Shown: positions 1-9,112 of the stretch, in pieces | Layout of the letters: every line of letters begins with the position of its first letter | Position numbering within the stretch: position 1 is the stretch's first letter | Assembly (NCBI RefSeq): GCF_023715615.1 | Contig: NZ_JAMBOM010000002.1 | Span: 410,898 to 474,897, forward strand | Direction: 5' to 3' | From: Sporosarcina aquimarina | Lineage (GTDB): Bacteria; Bacillota; Bacilli; Bacillales_A; Planococcaceae | Length of the DNA stretch: 64,000 nucleotides | Position numbers and translations under genes: made by a program | The notes under the pieces: model-generated | The model's input: only the letters and a program-made list of their open reading frames with translations | Told to the model about the DNA's origin: nothing | Database searches by the model: none

Positions 1-10
1 GTGAACTAAC

Positions 11-48
11 AAGACGAGCCTACCTGACTTTACAGGTAAGCTCGTCTT
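11..48. terminator. Rho-independent terminator at window edge
   Basis: Nine-base-pair perfect stem (AAGACGAGC with GCTCGTCTT) extended by an inner ACCTG/CAGGT stem, followed on the plus strand by a T-rich run. It probably ends a plus-strand gene lying left of the window. Positions 49-216 hold no gene I can support. Confidence 0.7.
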
Positions 49-216
49 CTGTTTTCGTAATAAGGATAGGATGAGCTAATTTGCAGCGCACTCTTCATTC
101 TCTATAAGTGGTTAAAACGATGATGATAACATGGCACAATGCCTAATTACCTTACGTTTAAAATCCACGGGATGGCAAAAGGTAAACCCTTTGCCGCTAC
201 GATAAAGAATAAGTTG

Positions 217-837
217 TCATTCAGAAATAATGAATACGCCCCCACAATGAGAAATCGAATGAAATTCACACGGATACGGTAAGGAAGATTTAATTTCATC
301 GTGCACAAAATAAAATTCATCATCATCCCAGTATTCAATACTTTCCTGACGACATTTATCTAATTTCCCTCGATTTTCAAAGGAAATGTCTCCGATGACT
401 ATCTTACCCCCCTTCTTAAGAAGAGGAATTAGGTCGGTAATAAATGATATTTTTTCTTCGTCAGTTAAGTGGTGCAATGTGTAAGTACTTATAATAGAAT
501 CATATTTATTTTCAAGAATCTCTGGAGGTAGACCTACTGAAATATCCCACTCGAACAAGTTGGCATTAGGCATTTTAGATTGAGCAATGGAAATCATTTT
601 TGATGAAAAGTCTACTCCATCAATTTGGTGTCCATTTGCATAAAGTTTACTTGTTAAGACACCTGTTCCAAATCCAATATCAAGAACTTTGGAATTCTCC
701 TTTTGCATCACTTCATTAAAAATCGTATTTAGTATTTTCTTATATCCAGCGAAAGGGTATAGATGATTCTCTTCACTGACTTGAACTGTTTGATCATAGT
801 TATCCGACCATAAATTAAACCCTTGATTTGTTAACAT
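217..837 (-). CDS. Class I SAM-dependent methyltransferase
   Basis: A 206-residue cytosolic methyltransferase. SAM-binding motif I (VLDIGFGTG) lies at residues 51-59, followed by the acidic GVDFS strand-2 motif and the YTLHHL post-motif typical of the Methyltransf_11/25 fold. The substrate cannot be read from the sequence. I place the start at the ATG at 837 because GGAGGAG sits just upstream; the longer open frame to 873 has no ribosome site. It is monocistronic on the minus strand. Upstream lie a 19-codon reading frame (894-953) and an 8-bp inverted repeat partly covering the ribosome site, suggesting translational control. The family call is firm, the role unknown. Confidence 0.85.
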   Translation of the reverse strand: MLTNQGFNLWSDNYDQTVQVSEENHLYPFAGYKKILNTIFNEVMQKENSKVLDIGFGTGVLTSKLYANGHQIDGVDFSSKMISIAQSKMPNANLFEWDISVGLPPEILENKYDSIISTYTLHHLTDEEKISFITDLIPLLKKGGKIVIGDISFENRGKLDKCRQESIEYWDDDEFYFVHDEIKSSLPYPCEFHSISHCGGVFIISE

Positions 838-875
838 GAATGCTCCTCCAATAATTATCAAATTTACGAGCATTC
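838..875 (-). promoter_or_regulatory. Hairpin over the methyltransferase ribosome-binding site
   Basis: An 8-bp perfect inverted repeat (GAATGCTC at 868-875 read on the minus strand, GAGCATTC at 838-845) closes a 22-nt loop containing most of the GGAGG. The 3' arm lies directly before the ATG at 837. Such a hairpin could limit ribosome access to the methyltransferase. The stem covers only part of the Shine-Dalgarno, so this is a suggestion. Confidence 0.4.
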
Positions 876-893
876 AATGAGATTCTTCATGAA

Positions 894-953
894 TTACTCG
901 TAACGTCCCCCGATAAAACGATTTTCCTGATTATAAGTAATAATATTTTCCAT
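894..953 (-). CDS. Short upstream ORF, possible leader peptide
   Basis: A 19-codon frame (starts MENIITYN, ends GGRYE) whose ATG at 953 follows a GAAAGGTGTGA ribosome site. It ends 56 bases before the methyltransferase start. The good ribosome site, short length and downstream SD hairpin resemble leader peptides of translationally attenuated genes. It could equally be the truncated N-terminus of a lost gene. No known leader motif recognised. Confidence 0.35.
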   Translation of the reverse strand: MENIITYNQENRFIGGRYE

Positions 954-1102
954 TGTAATCACACCTTTCAATAGTATATTTAAACTTTAACACGGATATC
1001 TAAATATTACATTAATTAAAGAGAAATAAAAAATGTATATGAAATTGACTTTGTATCTACCGCTATCTGTTATAAGGTAAGTTTAGCTGTTACCTCCAAT
1101 AA

Positions 1103-1717
1103 TTACGAATTTCTCTTCGACATAACCTCTGCAATTTTATGAGAATTGAAGTCCTCTTCCTCATTCAGTTTATCAATAATGTTAGTATAGTCTTTTTTAT
1201 TTCTATTTTGGCTTAGTTTATATGCCGCTTGGATTTCTTGTATTTTGATTTTAAATCCGACAATACCATTTAGTTGTTTTTCTAACAAAGAATTTGAAAG
1301 TCTATCCCATAAAACCGGTTCCTCACGATGTTTTTCGTATTTTTGCAATAGCATTGTCAAGTCCTCTTTCAACTCTTCCTTGTCCAAAATACTTACTTCG
1401 CCATATACATGAACAGATTGATAGTTCCATGTTGGGACATTCTCACCTTCATACCAGGAAGAAGAGATATATGCGTGGGGCCCCTGGAACATAACCAGTA
1501 CTTCATCGCAAGTGTCGAAAGTTTTCCATTGAGGGTTCCCATAAGAAAGATGCCCTGTTATAAAATAATCATCTGCTATTTTTGATAATTGCATCGGCAA
1601 ATGTGTGGCAATTGGCTTCCCTTGTACTGTTGTTACGACTGTACCAAATGAGTTTTTTTGTACAAAGTGTGAAATTTCTTCGATATTATCGACTTTAAAG
1701 TAATCTGGAATATACAT
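1103..1717 (-). CDS. paiB: PaiB family FMN-binding protein
   Basis: A 204-residue protein matching the PaiB (FMN-binding split-barrel) family along its length: the N-terminal MYIPDYFK opening, the THLPM segment, GPHAYISSSWY and the VPTWNY core are family hallmarks. In B. subtilis PaiB, with PaiA, was described as a negative regulator of sporulation and degradative enzyme genes; biochemically it belongs to the pyridoxamine-phosphate-oxidase-like flavoproteins. It lies 21 bases after paiA on the same strand, so the two form the classic paiAB operon. Length is normal for the family and the reading frame intact. Confidence 0.9.
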   Translation of the reverse strand: MYIPDYFKVDNIEEISHFVQKNSFGTVVTTVQGKPIATHLPMQLSKIADDYFITGHLSYGNPQWKTFDTCDEVLVMFQGPHAYISSSWYEGENVPTWNYQSVHVYGEVSILDKEELKEDLTMLLQKYEKHREEPVLWDRLSNSLLEKQLNGIVGFKIKIQEIQAAYKLSQNRNKKDYTNIIDKLNEEEDFNSHKIAEVMSKRNS

Positions 1718-1738
1718 GATAAACCGCCTTTCAAGAAT

Positions 1739-2263
<525 letters not shown>

Positions 2264-2531
2264 TTAATGCTCCTTTCAGATTTAAATCATTTACTATCAC
2301 ACTTCGCTAGAGTTTTCCACTATCTAAGGAAGTTTATGGGTAAAGGGTACTTCCACGCCTATCCCTATTTAGTGCAACTCTTAAGCCCATCTCTCCATTT
2401 CAGTATCCTGATCGATGAGACGTAGGCTTTTTTAAGCAAAGGTGACTTCCGTTAGAGATAATAGTAATATAATAATTGACATTGCAAAAGGCACAGTTTT
2501 GACAAAATATACATGACAGAGGTTATTTAAA

Positions 2532-3923
2532 ATGAAAAACATTATCTTTGCTTTAGAGAGCCATTCATCTAAATACAAACAGATATATAATCAGTTTAAA
2601 TTATTAATCGAGAATGGGGATCTGCCAGCAAACGAACAATTACCTTCCTTACGTCAGTTGGCAGAATCCCTGCAAGTCAGTCGCAATACGACTTTAATGG
2701 CTTATGAACAGCTTGCTGCAGAAGGCTATATCCGTGGAGCAGAAAGAAAAGGCTACACAGTTAATGAACTAGAACCTTCCTTATTCCAAGAGGGTTACAT
2801 TTCTATCCCTATTAATAGTTCTGAAAGTCAAACTGAGCCTAAGACAACATATTTAATCGACTTTAAGGCAGGCGCTGTAAATCAGAAAAACTTCCCCTTA
2901 AAAACTTGGAGAAGAATTTCTAATTCAGTATTAGCACTTCAGGAAAGCTTTCAATATGGGGATCCCTTTGGTGAAATGTGTTTGCGTGAACAAATCGCCA
3001 CCTATTTGTTCGAATCTCGCGGGGTAAAAACAGACCCGAACGCAATTATCATTGGTAGTAGCACTCAGCATATGTTGATAAATCTTGGACATATCCTGAA
3101 GAATGATTTCGGAAGCACGATCTTGGAAGACCCCGGGTATGACGGTGCAAAAGCGGCCTTCCTATTCCATTCTTTCTCACTTGAAACTTTACCTGTCGAT
3201 GCATCAGGAGCTGATTTTTCACATTTAGAAAACATGGTGTCACGTTTAATCTACGTAACGCCCTCCCATCAGAGTCCAATGGGGGTAAGTATGTCTATTC
3301 AACAAAGACAAAAACTCATTCAATGGGCCAATAAGAGAGATGGATATATTATTGAAGACGATTATGATAGTGAGTTTCGTTACACACAACAACCATTTCC
3401 AGCACTAGCTTCCATTGATTCAAAAAAAGTCATCTATCTGGGCAATTTTTCAAAATCCTTTCTCCCAGGAATCCGCTTAAGTTATATGGTTTTGCCAAAG
3501 TTGCTTTTAGACAATTATAAAAAACAATTTCAGCATTTCGAGAGCACGACTTCCCTTCTTAGCCAACTTTCAATGGCTAAATTTATGGAAGAGGGTGAAT
3601 GGAACCGCCATATTAAACGAATGCGCCTTGTTTATAAGCGTAAGATGAATTGTTTAGTTGCCGAGCTAAACAAGCAGTTCAAACAACATATTTCAATTAT
3701 TGGAGAACAGTCTGGTTTATACTTATTAGTTCAGATCCATCAAAAACATTCTGAGAGCTGGCTAATTGAGCGTGCTGCCGCGGAAGGCATTAAAGTGTAT
3801 CCTACATCCATCTATTTCATTGATAACTATCCAGAAATGCCTATTATAAAACTTGGCTTTAGTAATCTAACCTGCGAGGAAATACAGAAGGGTGTGAAGA
3901 TTTTAAAGGAGGCTTGGCTATAA
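2532..3923 (+). CDS. MocR/PdxR-type GntR-aminotransferase regulator
   Basis: A 463-residue chimeric transcription factor. An N-terminal GntR winged helix (about residues 10-80, with LPSLRQLAESLQVSRNTT) is joined to a class I aminotransferase-like domain. The PLP-binding lysine appears in GNFSKSFLPG near residue 308, and the upstream Asp/Tyr cofactor contacts are present (EDDYDSEFR). MocR proteins sense PLP or PLP adducts and control vitamin B6, GABA, taurine or polyamine-related genes. It is divergent from paiAB, the obvious candidate target. The start has an AGAGG ribosome site. The specific ligand is unknown. Confidence 0.88.
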   Translation: MKNIIFALESHSSKYKQIYNQFKLLIENGDLPANEQLPSLRQLAESLQVSRNTTLMAYEQLAAEGYIRGAERKGYTVNELEPSLFQEGYISIPINSSESQTEPKTTYLIDFKAGAVNQKNFPLKTWRRISNSVLALQESFQYGDPFGEMCLREQIATYLFESRGVKTDPNAIIIGSSTQHMLINLGHILKNDFGSTILEDPGYDGAKAAFLFHSFSLETLPVDASGADFSHLENMVSRLIYVTPSHQSPMGVSMSIQQRQKLIQWANKRDGYIIEDDYDSEFRYTQQPFPALASIDSKKVIYLGNFSKSFLPGIRLSYMVLPKLLLDNYKKQFQHFESTTSLLSQLSMAKFMEEGEWNRHIKRMRLVYKRKMNCLVAELNKQFKQHISIIGEQSGLYLLVQIHQKHSESWLIERAAAEGIKVYPTSIYFIDNYPEMPIIKLGFSNLTCEEIQKGVKILKEAWL

Positions 3924-3968
3924 AAACATCCCCGCGACTGTCAGTTATATCAACCATCGCGGGGGCAT
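3924..3968. terminator. Terminator hairpin between MocR and MFS genes
   Basis: GC-rich stem CCCCGCGA/TCGCGGGG with a long loop. The clearer T-run lies on the minus strand, so it can serve the convergent MFS gene as well as the regulator. Confidence 0.6.
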
Positions 3969-4063
3969 TCATTGAATTTATTAAACATTAGAATTGCCAG
4001 ATTGTATAGTAGCTTTTACTCTTTTATACAACCTGAAAATTGAATGATTTCTTCTTCCTTTGA

Positions 4064-5284
4064 TTAGTTTATATCCTCTAGAAAAAATCGCTTTTTATCT
4101 GTTTTCAGAACTAAACAGGTATATATAACAGATATTAAAAGCATCACAATTGCTAATGAAGCAATGACAACTCGTAAAGACAAAACATCTCCTAAGACGC
4201 CGATACCAAGTATAAATACAACCTGCACCACGCTTTGAATGAGCTGATAAATACTGGTTACTCTCCCCATTACCGCAACTGGCACATTATTTTGATAGAA
4301 CGTCATGATCCCTGCATTTAAAAACACGTTAAAGAACCCTAAAATCAAAAAACCAATCACTATTGATAAAAACGACCATGAGAACGCGTAAATCACATAA
4401 CCTATTGTCATCATAATTAGTCCTATAGAAATCATATATCTCAGAGAAAATTTAGTTGAAAAAAGCGATAATAATATAGCGCTGAGCACAGAGCCTAAAC
4501 CCGTGATACTGACAAGCAAGCTATAGTCAATTTCAGAAAGACCAATCACCCGCTGAGTAAAGACGACTTCTTGAGTATCCATTGTAAAAGAGAAAATCAT
4601 AATTATGGTGAATCCAAGATAAATCGCAGAAACATATCGATTCGCAACGAAAAAGTCCTTAACAACGATGAAATCACTCACTACTTGCGAAATCGTCAAC
4701 GCAGGAACCTTATTTTTATCAATGGTTTCTTTCTCTGGGAGCAAGAGCAACAACAAGGCCGCTACAACAAATAATACAGCGTTGATCCATAACGTTATTT
4801 CATAAGACAATAAAAAGAGCAAAGCGCCTCCTATAGCTGGACCTATAATGAAGGCACCTGAACTTGCAAAAGAACGGATTGCGTTAAACCGCTTTCTTTT
4901 TTCGATTGGCACCACAATGGTTAAATAGGTCGTTGAAGCTGGATGAAAGAAAGAGTTCGCTATACTGAGCACAATCAGGATTCCATATACAACAATCATA
5001 TTTGGAGCAAAAGGAATAAGACTAATGAATACAGCTCGAATTACATACGTACTCATCATAATTTTCCTCTTACTTCTATAATCGATAAGGCTTCCTGTCC
5101 AAAATTTAGTGAAGATATTCGTAAGTGGACTAATAATCCAGAGTCCCGCAACAGCTGCTGCAGAACCCGTGAGTTGAAATACAATTATATTAATCGCTAT
5201 CAGGTAAATAAAGTTACCGATATTGGCAATCGCTATTGACGACAACAATATGCCAGGGTCTTTCCATTCCTTTAATGTACCCAA
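4064..5284 (-). CDS. MFS transporter
   Basis: A 406-residue major facilitator with about 12 hydrophobic segments, similar in style to the MFS_3 / macrolide-efflux group: a short N-terminus leads straight into TM1, a basic loop (DYRSKRK) follows TM2, and a larger central loop rich in charged residues lies near residue 190. It probably exports small molecules by proton antiport at the cell membrane; substrate not readable. The start is TTG at 5284, preceded by AAGGGG at suitable spacing. It lies 43 bases after the DUF1992 gene on the same strand and could be co-transcribed with it. Confidence 0.8.
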   Translation of the reverse strand: MGTLKEWKDPGILLSSIAIANIGNFIYLIAINIIVFQLTGSAAAVAGLWIISPLTNIFTKFWTGSLIDYRSKRKIMMSTYVIRAVFISLIPFAPNMIVVYGILIVLSIANSFFHPASTTYLTIVVPIEKRKRFNAIRSFASSGAFIIGPAIGGALLFLLSYEITLWINAVLFVVAALLLLLLPEKETIDKNKVPALTISQVVSDFIVVKDFFVANRYVSAIYLGFTIIMIFSFTMDTQEVVFTQRVIGLSEIDYSLLVSITGLGSVLSAILLSLFSTKFSLRYMISIGLIMMTIGYVIYAFSWSFLSIVIGFLILGFFNVFLNAGIMTFYQNNVPVAVMGRVTSIYQLIQSVVQVVFILGIGVLGDVLSLRVVIASLAIVMLLISVIYTCLVLKTDKKRFFLEDIN

Positions 5285-5327
5285 CGCAAAACGACCCCTT
5301 CGTAAAGAAATCTACTCACTATAGAGG

Positions 5328-5717
5328 TTACTCACTTCTTTTTAACACGTTTTTTATAGTATCCAAGGAAACATGGCCCTTCTGCATGGGACGAGGACAT
5401 ATTCGATTATATTTGTAGACCTTTTCGTTAATTTTCTCTAAACGCTTTTCTAGATCTAGTGTTATATCGGCCTTGTAAAAATCAGCAAGTAGGTGAACAT
5501 CTTCTCGAATTTCTTGTTGTAAAATTAGCCAATGAGGCTTGTATCCTGCGTCCTTAGCTATTCGTTGAAAATGTTGTAACGTATCTCCCGAGAAATAGTC
5601 TGGACTCAAAGGTTTCCCTTTTCCAGGTAAATTGTCCATCCCACCCTCTTCTGCGTGCTTCTTAATAATGTCACTCATCAAGTCATTGTAGGGTTCTTGA
5701 AAATTGTCTTCTTTCAT
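5328..5717 (-). CDS. DUF1992 (DnaJC28-like) domain protein
   Basis: A 129-residue soluble protein matching DUF1992, the domain shared with eukaryotic DnaJ homologue DNAJC28. The diagnostic core is visible: NLPGKGKPL followed by a central FQRIAKDAGYKP segment. The molecular function is unknown. I prefer the ATG at 5717, since AAAGGAG has proper spacing to it and overlaps the upstream ATG at 5726. It lies upstream of the MFS gene on the same strand. Family identity is secure. Confidence 0.82.
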   Translation of the reverse strand: MKEDNFQEPYNDLMSDIIKKHAEEGGMDNLPGKGKPLSPDYFSGDTLQHFQRIAKDAGYKPHWLILQQEIREDVHLLADFYKADITLDLEKRLEKINEKVYKYNRICPRPMQKGHVSLDTIKNVLKRSE

Positions 5718-5816
5718 CTTTTCCATACTCCTTTCATCAGACCTGTAATCATTTCTAACACTTGGTCACTGTGCCAACCTGTACATAAAGAGAAGCTTAA
5801 ATCGCCATACGTACTT

Positions 5817-7091
5817 CTAGCTACTCATACGCTGACGTACTTTTTCACTCGCAATCAATGCATGTTTTAAACAGATAGTTGCTTGCTTATAAGCATGAAG
5901 TTCCTCATAAAATGCTGCCCATAATGGAGCGTAGTACAATGTAAGTGAATAGTATTCTTGCTGTTTGAAATATGGGAAAACGAGTTCTTCAAGGTCTTTT
6001 AACTTTGTGAGTGTAAAGTTCGCATCACTTGCACATTTTAATAAAAGCAGTTGATAGTGATGATGAGTCACGTTAAATCGTTCTTTCGGGTATTCGATAA
6101 ATAACTGATTTAACATTGCTTCATCCCGTTCTTGATAACTAGCACGCATCCAATTAATAACGGTATGTAAATCTTCGCCAAAGCGATTCGCTTGTTCATA
6201 ATAGGACATAGCTTCCTTAAATAAGCCCTGACATTCGTAGCAATAGGCAATGTTATTGTAAAGAGAACTCCATTGCCTAGGTGTTTGAATAGCTTCAACA
6301 TTGCTCAACAAGTCCTGCCCAGCTTCAAACTCTACTAATGCTTCTTGGAATCTATGTAGATCATTCAGAATAACTCCCTTCATTGAATACAACTTTAATT
6401 GAAACAATGGTTTGAATTCGTGAGTAAAAACTTGTGTCGCCTTATTAATGTAATCTAGCGCTTGTTGGAATGAATAATAGCGATGATGAGCAAATGCCAA
6501 GTGATAAAAATAATTTGCTTGTTCAAAACGGTTGGCAGTATTCATATAATTACTGACATGTTGTTTGTCTTCTCTTAAGATAATCTGGTGGAACTCTAAA
6601 AAGGCTAGATGGACATTCGTCGTGATTGCAATATACATTTGGGTGATTCTGTCCTGATGCCAGGTGATAAATGGTTCGATTTTCACAAGTAGCACTCGAG
6701 CTTTGTTTATCGCATCCATAGACAACAAGTACCGACAATAAACAAGTCCAGCTACCAAATCGATCTCTTGTTGTAAAATCTCCGTATGATAAGATTCTAA
6801 TCTCGTTAATTCGTTTTCTGTAAGGCTATCATTTGATAGTAATTTCGCATATATTGTTTCAAGGAAAGAATGCTTCATCTCCAAATTCCCTTTTTCTTGA
6901 GCCAGGTCAATCCCTAAGCGGGTTAATAACATTTCATATACTTTTTGTTCAGCGATGACAACACCATTTTCTATACGACTCAAGTAAGATGGTGTGCAAA
7001 TCCCCACTGATACATCATCTTGCTTTAGTCCTTGTTGCTGACGATGATACTTGATCACCCGTCCCCAGTTCTTTACTTCATGGTCAGTCAA
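5817..7091 (-). CDS. HTH transcriptional regulator with TPR-like repeats
   Basis: A 424-residue regulator with an XRE-type helix-turn-helix at residues 9-62 (WGRVIKYHRQQQ ... SYLSRIENG) and a long helical C-terminus resembling tetratricopeptide repeats (YNNIAYCYECQG, MSYYEQAN). This layout is shared by the RNPP peptide-sensing family (PlcR, NprR, Rap-like), but no cognate signal-peptide gene is visible beside it. The start is TTG at 7091 with GGAGGTGA seven bases upstream; the open frame continues to 7169 without a ribosome site. It is divergent from the MFS exporter at 7667. A long perfect hairpin lies just upstream. Confidence 0.8.
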   Translation of the reverse strand: MTDHEVKNWGRVIKYHRQQQGLKQDDVSVGICTPSYLSRIENGVVIAEQKVYEMLLTRLGIDLAQEKGNLEMKHSFLETIYAKLLSNDSLTENELTRLESYHTEILQQEIDLVAGLVYCRYLLSMDAINKARVLLVKIEPFITWHQDRITQMYIAITTNVHLAFLEFHQIILREDKQHVSNYMNTANRFEQANYFYHLAFAHHRYYSFQQALDYINKATQVFTHEFKPLFQLKLYSMKGVILNDLHRFQEALVEFEAGQDLLSNVEAIQTPRQWSSLYNNIAYCYECQGLFKEAMSYYEQANRFGEDLHTVINWMRASYQERDEAMLNQLFIEYPKERFNVTHHHYQLLLLKCASDANFTLTKLKDLEELVFPYFKQQEYYSLTLYYAPLWAAFYEELHAYKQATICLKHALIASEKVRQRMSS

Positions 7092-7201
7092 ATTTGTCAC
7101 CTCCACTTCTATTTTATCACAATATTCCATCTCCTTATTGCGTATATGATGATAAACACTAGTACACATCTATCTATTTCCATTGAACTTACACAAATAG
7201 A

Positions 7202-7247
7202 AACAACCATTATTTTGATCGTTATCTCGAACAAAATAATGGTTGTT
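7202..7247. promoter_or_regulatory. 16-bp perfect inverted repeat upstream of the HTH-TPR gene
   Basis: AACAACCATTATTTTG at 7202-7217 is the exact reverse complement of 7232-7247, with a 14-base spacer. It lies 110 bases upstream of the HTH-TPR start in the divergent intergenic region, with no gene end close by and no T-run after either arm. An operator for the HTH-TPR protein or an orphan hairpin are both possible. Confidence 0.5.
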
Positions 7248-7259
7248 AAGTTTATCTAA

Positions 7260-7590
7260 TAACCTTTGTTCTGCAAGTGAGGTATATGCCCCTCAACATC
7301 AGGTACTGTTGTTTCTATAGTCTAATTTCCATTACCACCTTAACTAATAACGTATTCTACCCTCGAATTAATAGAATGATTAGAAATAGAGAAAAGACTT
7401 ACATCCGATAGCATTTTGAATTTGATATCTAGGTATGGTTTTAAAGAAGTCAAAATAGACTAGTAATATATTCGGCTTGTTGATATAATGGGAATTATAT
7501 GAAATTTCTTTCATTCTTACTACCCTTCTTTTAGATAGCAATTCATGAGTTAAAGGTTTTTATGTTTTTACGTATGAAGTTGTTCTAATC
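7260..7590. other. Intergenic stretch without recognised gene
   Basis: AT-rich sequence between the hairpin and the attenuator-like leader. I see no coding frame with a ribosome site. A TTGTTGATATAATGGG segment near 7478 contains a TATAAT -10-like hexamer on the plus strand, which could drive the leader and the MFS gene. Confidence 0.4.
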
Positions 7591-7604
7591 AAAGGAGGAA
7601 TAAT

Positions 7605-7661
7605 ACGAGTGTAAAACTACCCTATGAACTTAATTTTTCAAATTTAATTACAAAGGGGTAG
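7605..7661 (+). CDS. Putative leader peptide of MFS exporter (ACG at start position)
   Basis: AAAGGAGG at 7591-7598 is followed six bases later by ACG and then 17 sense codons (SVKLPYEL..., ending ITKG) and a TAG at 7659-7661, six bases before the exporter ATG. No ATG, GTG or TTG exists in this frame. A GTG-TAA start-stop at 7609 in another frame is an alternative product of the same ribosome site. The leader stop overlaps the hairpin arm that covers the exporter ribosome site. Confidence 0.45.
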   Translation, partial: TSVKLPYELNFSNLITKG

Positions 7662-7662
7662 T
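7616..7662 (+). promoter_or_regulatory. SD-sequestering hairpin (translational attenuator)
   Basis: ACTACCC at 7616-7622 pairs with GGGTAGT at 7656-7662, with a further T-G pair at the loop side. The 3' arm contains the GGGGTAG that serves as ribosome site for the MFS ATG at 7667. A ribosome on the leader at 7605-7661 would invade this stem. This is the geometry of cat/erm/msr-type attenuators. Confidence 0.6.
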
Positions 7663-7666
7663 AAGA

Positions 7667-8872
7667 ATGAAAAACCAATCGTTTCGTTTTCTTTGGATCG
7701 GCCAAGCAATGGCTAATCTAGGGGATGTTTTTTATATTGTTGGGATCATTTCTGTTTTATATACACTTACTGAGTCGCCTTTTGCATTAGCATTGGTGCC
7801 TTTCATCAATATGTTTGGTCGTTTTATAAGTGGAATGATTTCTCCTTGGTTGCTGAATCGATTTCCCTTAAAGACGTTGCTCGTTTACTCGCAAGTATGT
7901 AAGACCGTATTGTTAGTTGTCCTATCGATTTTGTTAATCTTTGAAACAACTTCAGGTCTGTTCATCATTTTAATGTTTGTGGGGTCGATTGCCTTTCTAG
8001 ATGGCTGGGCGGCCCCCGCAAGTCATGCTATGCTACCGCGATTGGTACCAAAAGAACAACTCGTGAAAGCGAACAGTTTCTTCTCGATTGTCTCGGAAAC
8101 CGTGAATTTAGGTGGCTGGGCACTAGGAGGGATAGCCGTCGCATTAACGAGTGGGCAATTTGTTATTTGGGGTACAGTTGGGTTGTATATCATTGCAACG
8201 CTGATGATGTTCGGAATTCGCGATTCGACTCCATTCCAAAAAAAGGAAGCGGAAGGTAAACGAAGTAGTGAGCTTACAGAAGGTTGGCAGATTATATGGA
8301 GAAACCCGCTTTTCAGAAGTCTGCATGTGATTATTATTTTTGAGGCAATCGCCAATGTTGTATGGATTGCTTCTATCCTTTATATTTTCGTGTCAGAAGT
8401 TCTCGGTCAAACGGAAGCTTGGTGGGGGTACATTAATACAGCCTTCTTCTTAGGCATGATAATTGGTGGGGTCATCTGCTCTCGATTTGTACGTGGGATT
8501 GAATACAATCTACAACGCTTGCTTATTCTGTCTTCATTCGGCATTAGCGTGGTCACCCTCCTTTTCGGAGTAACCTCCATTCCTTGGATTGCTATTCTAC
8601 TTGTTATAGGGAATGGAATTGTTCAGCAAGTGAAAGGCATTGTTAGTGAGACAATGATTCAAAAATCTGCAACTACTGAAGAACTTCCTAAGATTTATGC
8701 CGTTCAAAGTGCTTTAATATCACTGTTATTCGGTATTTCCTCATTAAGTTTCGGAGCGATTGCAGAGCTTTGGGATGTTAGGTTAACATTTATTCTTGCA
8801 GCAATTTTGTTAGGCCTCGGGGCTGTATTCGCAGTAATTCGTCGAGGTGATTTTATTATTACAAGTGAATAA
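7667..8872 (+). CDS. MFS_3-type efflux transporter
   Basis: A 401-residue major facilitator with about 12 hydrophobic segments. Features include the loop 2-3 GRFISGM region, PASHAMLPRLVP (common in MFS_3 / macrolide-efflux-like exporters) and NSFFSIVSETVNLGGWALGG in TM5. It is likely a drug or toxic-metabolite exporter; the substrate is unknown. It diverges from the HTH-TPR regulator. Its ribosome site (AGGGG, eight bases from ATG) is buried in a hairpin behind a short leader, so expression is probably induced when ribosomes stall on or translate the leader. A strong terminator follows at 9005-9030. Confidence 0.82.
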   Translation: MKNQSFRFLWIGQAMANLGDVFYIVGIISVLYTLTESPFALALVPFINMFGRFISGMISPWLLNRFPLKTLLVYSQVCKTVLLVVLSILLIFETTSGLFIILMFVGSIAFLDGWAAPASHAMLPRLVPKEQLVKANSFFSIVSETVNLGGWALGGIAVALTSGQFVIWGTVGLYIIATLMMFGIRDSTPFQKKEAEGKRSSELTEGWQIIWRNPLFRSLHVIIIFEAIANVVWIASILYIFVSEVLGQTEAWWGYINTAFFLGMIIGGVICSRFVRGIEYNLQRLLILSSFGISVVTLLFGVTSIPWIAILLVIGNGIVQQVKGIVSETMIQKSATTEELPKIYAVQSALISLLFGISSLSFGAIAELWDVRLTFILAAILLGLGAVFAVIRRGDFIITSE

Positions 8873-9004
8873 TAGTCTTAAAAAACTTACCACATAAATG
8901 AACTAATAAAGACTATCTACAATATGATACTATATTTTTAAAGTGGTGGTCGTAAATGGAATCCAAGATAGAATCCAGATAATGAATCTATTGCGATTAA
9001 ATTA

Positions 9005-9030
9005 AAAAGGATGGCAATTGCCATCCTTTT
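9005..9030. terminator. Bidirectional terminator
   Basis: Perfect palindrome AAAAGGATGGCAA/TTGCCATCCTTTT, flanked by A and T runs, between the plus-strand MFS gene and the minus-strand GNAT gene. Confidence 0.8.
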
Positions 9031-9112
9031 GCTATTTCTATACCTCGTTAGTACTTATTGAGGCAATGAGTAAATCGCTTATAAAAAATTGTCCCCTAAT
9101 CGCTTAAAGTTA

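Noticed and set aside
147..338. 63-codon minus-strand frame overlapping the methyltransferase end
   Set aside because: No ribosome site and in another frame over conserved coding sequence.
8956..9062. Octapeptide ORF (MESKIESR) and a hydrophobic frame after it
   Set aside because: The two are in different frames and overlap the bidirectional terminator; likely chance, though a decayed small membrane protein cannot be excluded.
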